Origin: Scatophagus argus
Lineage: Eukaryota > Chordata > Actinopteri > Scatophagidae
Assembly (NCBI RefSeq): GCF_020382885.2
Contig: NC_058512.1
Span: 12,674,802-12,738,801 of the forward strand
DNA length: 64,000 bases
Direction of reading: 5' to 3'
Shown: positions 62,146 to 64,000 of the stretch, in pieces
Numbering within the stretch: position 1 is the first letter of the stretch
Layout: each line of letters opens with the position of its first letter
The notes under the pieces: model-generated
Database searches by the model: none
What the model saw: the letters and a program-made list of their open reading frames with translations, nothing else
Told to the model about the DNA's origin: nothing
Translations under genes and position numbers: made by a program

Positions 62146-63930
62146 TTAGGATCGATTCTCTCGGTGCAGGAGGGAAGATCTGCAAAACAGAGGGTAGATA
62201 GTAGACATTTTTGAGTTAACTGATTTACTAAATGTTACAGTTAAGGTGGTTTGATTGTTTCAAGTGTGTGCACATGTGTGTACCCACCTAAGAGACCTAC
62301 GACTGTCTTTCTCCATGTTGTTCTCGGGTCCTTCACTCTCGTACGAGGCAAGATGCAGCTCTAGGGTGATAAAACAAGGCAAAGTTTGAGTTAAAACAAG
62401 AGCCATACTACGCATAGTATGACAGCTGTGAGACTTATACAAGACTGGATAAATGCAAACAATGCATACTGACCATCCTCACTAAAGACTGGTGTGGTGA
62501 CGAGGTACTGGAGGATGCGGCGGTCTCTGTCAAACGGACAAACCACCTGGCGCCAAACCAGGAACTCGCTCACCTGTTTTGCAAGCTCCCACAGTTTCTG
62601 TTGAGACACAGTGACAACAGACTTTATGACACCAGCTTGACAAAATGCATCTCGTTGTCTCTTACAGAAAATACACAAACGGGGGTGGATGAGGTAAGGA
62701 GGGTAAACTGCAGCGTTCTTTTTTAGCCCCAAGGGGGAGTCATTACATCAAATGTTAAAGCCTTGTCCCAAAGCCTAAACTTTCTCTTTAAATGGCCTTA
62801 TTAAGACAGCTTTGTGCGTCAGCGTTCAAAACAACAATCCAGTCAAAGTCACAGACTTCAGCCCGTCATTTTAAAACAAATCTCCTCAGTTGTGGACCGA
62901 CCTCAAAATTGATGTGTCCATTCGACAGCCGGCTGGCACAGCCTTCATTCAGGAAGTAGATGTCTTTGATGAGCAGACTGAAGAAAGGAATAACAATCTG
63001 GAGGAAAGAGACAGTTTATATTGAAATTTCACATCGAGGCATGAGTTTTTATGTCCTCAAGAATCCAGCGTGCTCACTTACCTTCTCCTGGCTGCTGTGC
63101 GCAGTCTCAGACCTCTGGGTGGCGCCACGGAGCGCAGTGCGGTAGTTGCTGAAGTTACTGGATGGGTCCATCTGGTGCTGAATCAGGTGAGACAGAGCAG
63201 ACAAATTGATCAAACACAAATGCGTATTTGCAAATAACAACATAAAATCTTAAATGGTGCACAAAAGTACATTAATGTCATGAAACTGACCTCCAGGATT
63301 TCAAACTTGTCAGTGTTGACTTTGCTCCAGGTTTTCTTCAGTCTGGCAACGGGACTCATGTTCATCCCAGCTGAAATACAGCAAGAGTGAGTATACAGAG
63401 TATTTACAGAAGCAGATCTAAGAAAATTATTAGCTTCCACTAACTCGGTTTGCACTTCCCTGAATGATTTAGCTTAGCATAAACTCCAGCATTTGTTGAC
63501 TTTATTGAATTATTTTATTGACTATTGGACAAGACATAGTGGGAGCTACTACAATGTAACTAAGTCTCCTGCTTCAGAAACAAGCTGGAAAGTACTTTGT
63601 GGCTGATTTGAGTGGAATCCATTGAAATGTCAAGAACATTTAGCAGTATGTGATCTGTGTGAACCGCTGCAGGATTTCTTCTTTCTTTAATGTGTGCTGA
63701 CGTAGGCTGAAGCACTGAGGGAATTCTGCACTACACAGTAATCAACTGCCATTCAAACAGTGTGTGGGCTTTAATATTCTGCTGGTGAAAAGTGAGATTT
63801 CTGTATGTTCTTCTGTCCAATACTCACTGATAATGGCCATGAGGGAGTTGAAGTTGCCGATGTTGAAACACTCCTGAGCCACATCAATGAAGAACTCTAT
63901 GATCCGTGCTCGGTGTTTCTTCTTCACTGG
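62146..63930 (-). CDS. rasgef1b: Ras-GEF domain-containing family member 1B, C-terminal part (runs off the right edge)
   Basis: Seven minus-strand exons join in phase: 63930-63828, 63370-63291, 63177-63082, 62997-62902, 62597-62474, 62360-62288 and 62179-62146 (TAA 62148-62146). They code for the last 201 aa of a protein that is about 473 aa in human. The part seen is the second half of the CDC25-type catalytic domain: PVKKKHRARIIEFFIDVAQE, NSLMAII.GMNMSPV.RLKKTW, HQMDPSSNF.NYRTALRGA, IVIPFFSLLIKDIYFLNEG and the closing ..PVFSEDELHLASYESEGPEN. The family exchanges GDP for GTP on Rap2 in mammals. The Ser before GMNMSP in human is Thr here, encoded across an exon join. The upstream exons (N-terminal RasGEF module) lie beyond position 64000. 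Teleosts carry a and b copies, which I cannot distinguish. Confidence 0.93.
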
Positions 63931-64000
63931 CTGTAACGAGAGAACACAACGGGAAGTGAATCGAAGACTCCTCAATCACTGGCCTTGAAGTATATGTACA

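Noticed and set aside
1-64000. tRNA, rRNA, viral or bacterial inserts
   Set aside because: None was recognised by eye. A covariance-model search would be needed to exclude small RNA genes fully.

Overview
The window is nuclear DNA from a ray-finned fish, most likely a teleost. The genes are vertebrate multi-exon genes with GT-AG introns and several compact introns. The intergenic DNA is AT-rich, with many microsatellites and with Tc1-like and non-LTR retroelement debris of the kind common in teleosts. Nothing prokaryotic or viral was seen.

Layout: (1) 1-300 may hold the last exons of a plus-strand gene entering from the left; I do not recognise the protein. (2) 0.3-28.4 kb is gene-poor. It holds simple repeats, retroelement tails, two striking perfect hairpins near 15.3 and 16.3 kb, CTCF-like motifs near 20.1 and 22.4 kb, and one weak terminal-exon candidate near 17.7 kb. 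(3) 28.4-36.5 kb (+) is slc26a1, an anion exchanger for sulfate, oxalate and bicarbonate. It has a CCAAT-dyad promoter, a non-coding first exon and seven coding exons (715 aa). (4) 39.8-45.5 kb (-) is paqr3, a Golgi PAQR/RKTG protein with six coding exons (311 aa from the conserved start). (5) 48.1-60.5 kb (+) is antxr2 (capillary morphogenesis gene 2), 17 coding exons, 482 aa. It has a von Willebrand A domain, one transmembrane helix and a long cytoplasmic tail. (6) 60.65-64.0 kb (-) is the 3' half of rasgef1b: seven exons coding for the last 201 aa, plus a long 3' UTR. The gene runs off the right edge.

paqr3 and antxr2 are divergent. antxr2 and rasgef1b are convergent, with poly(A) signals only about 0.1 kb apart. 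The paqr3-antxr2-rasgef1b neighbourhood matches human 4q21. slc26a1 is the unexpected member, since human SLC26A1 lies on 4p16.3 beside IDUA. The genes share no pathway; they are a conserved neighbourhood and not an operon.

I found no clearly new biological system. The best leads are the perfect 28-bp hairpin at 16.3 kb, three related Tc1-like remnants (two inside antxr2 introns), the promoter dyad of slc26a1, a set of CTCF-like motifs around slc26a1, and the unusual gene neighbourhood. Exon boundaries were derived by reading splice sites and phases by hand and comparing with remembered family sequences. No database search was run.
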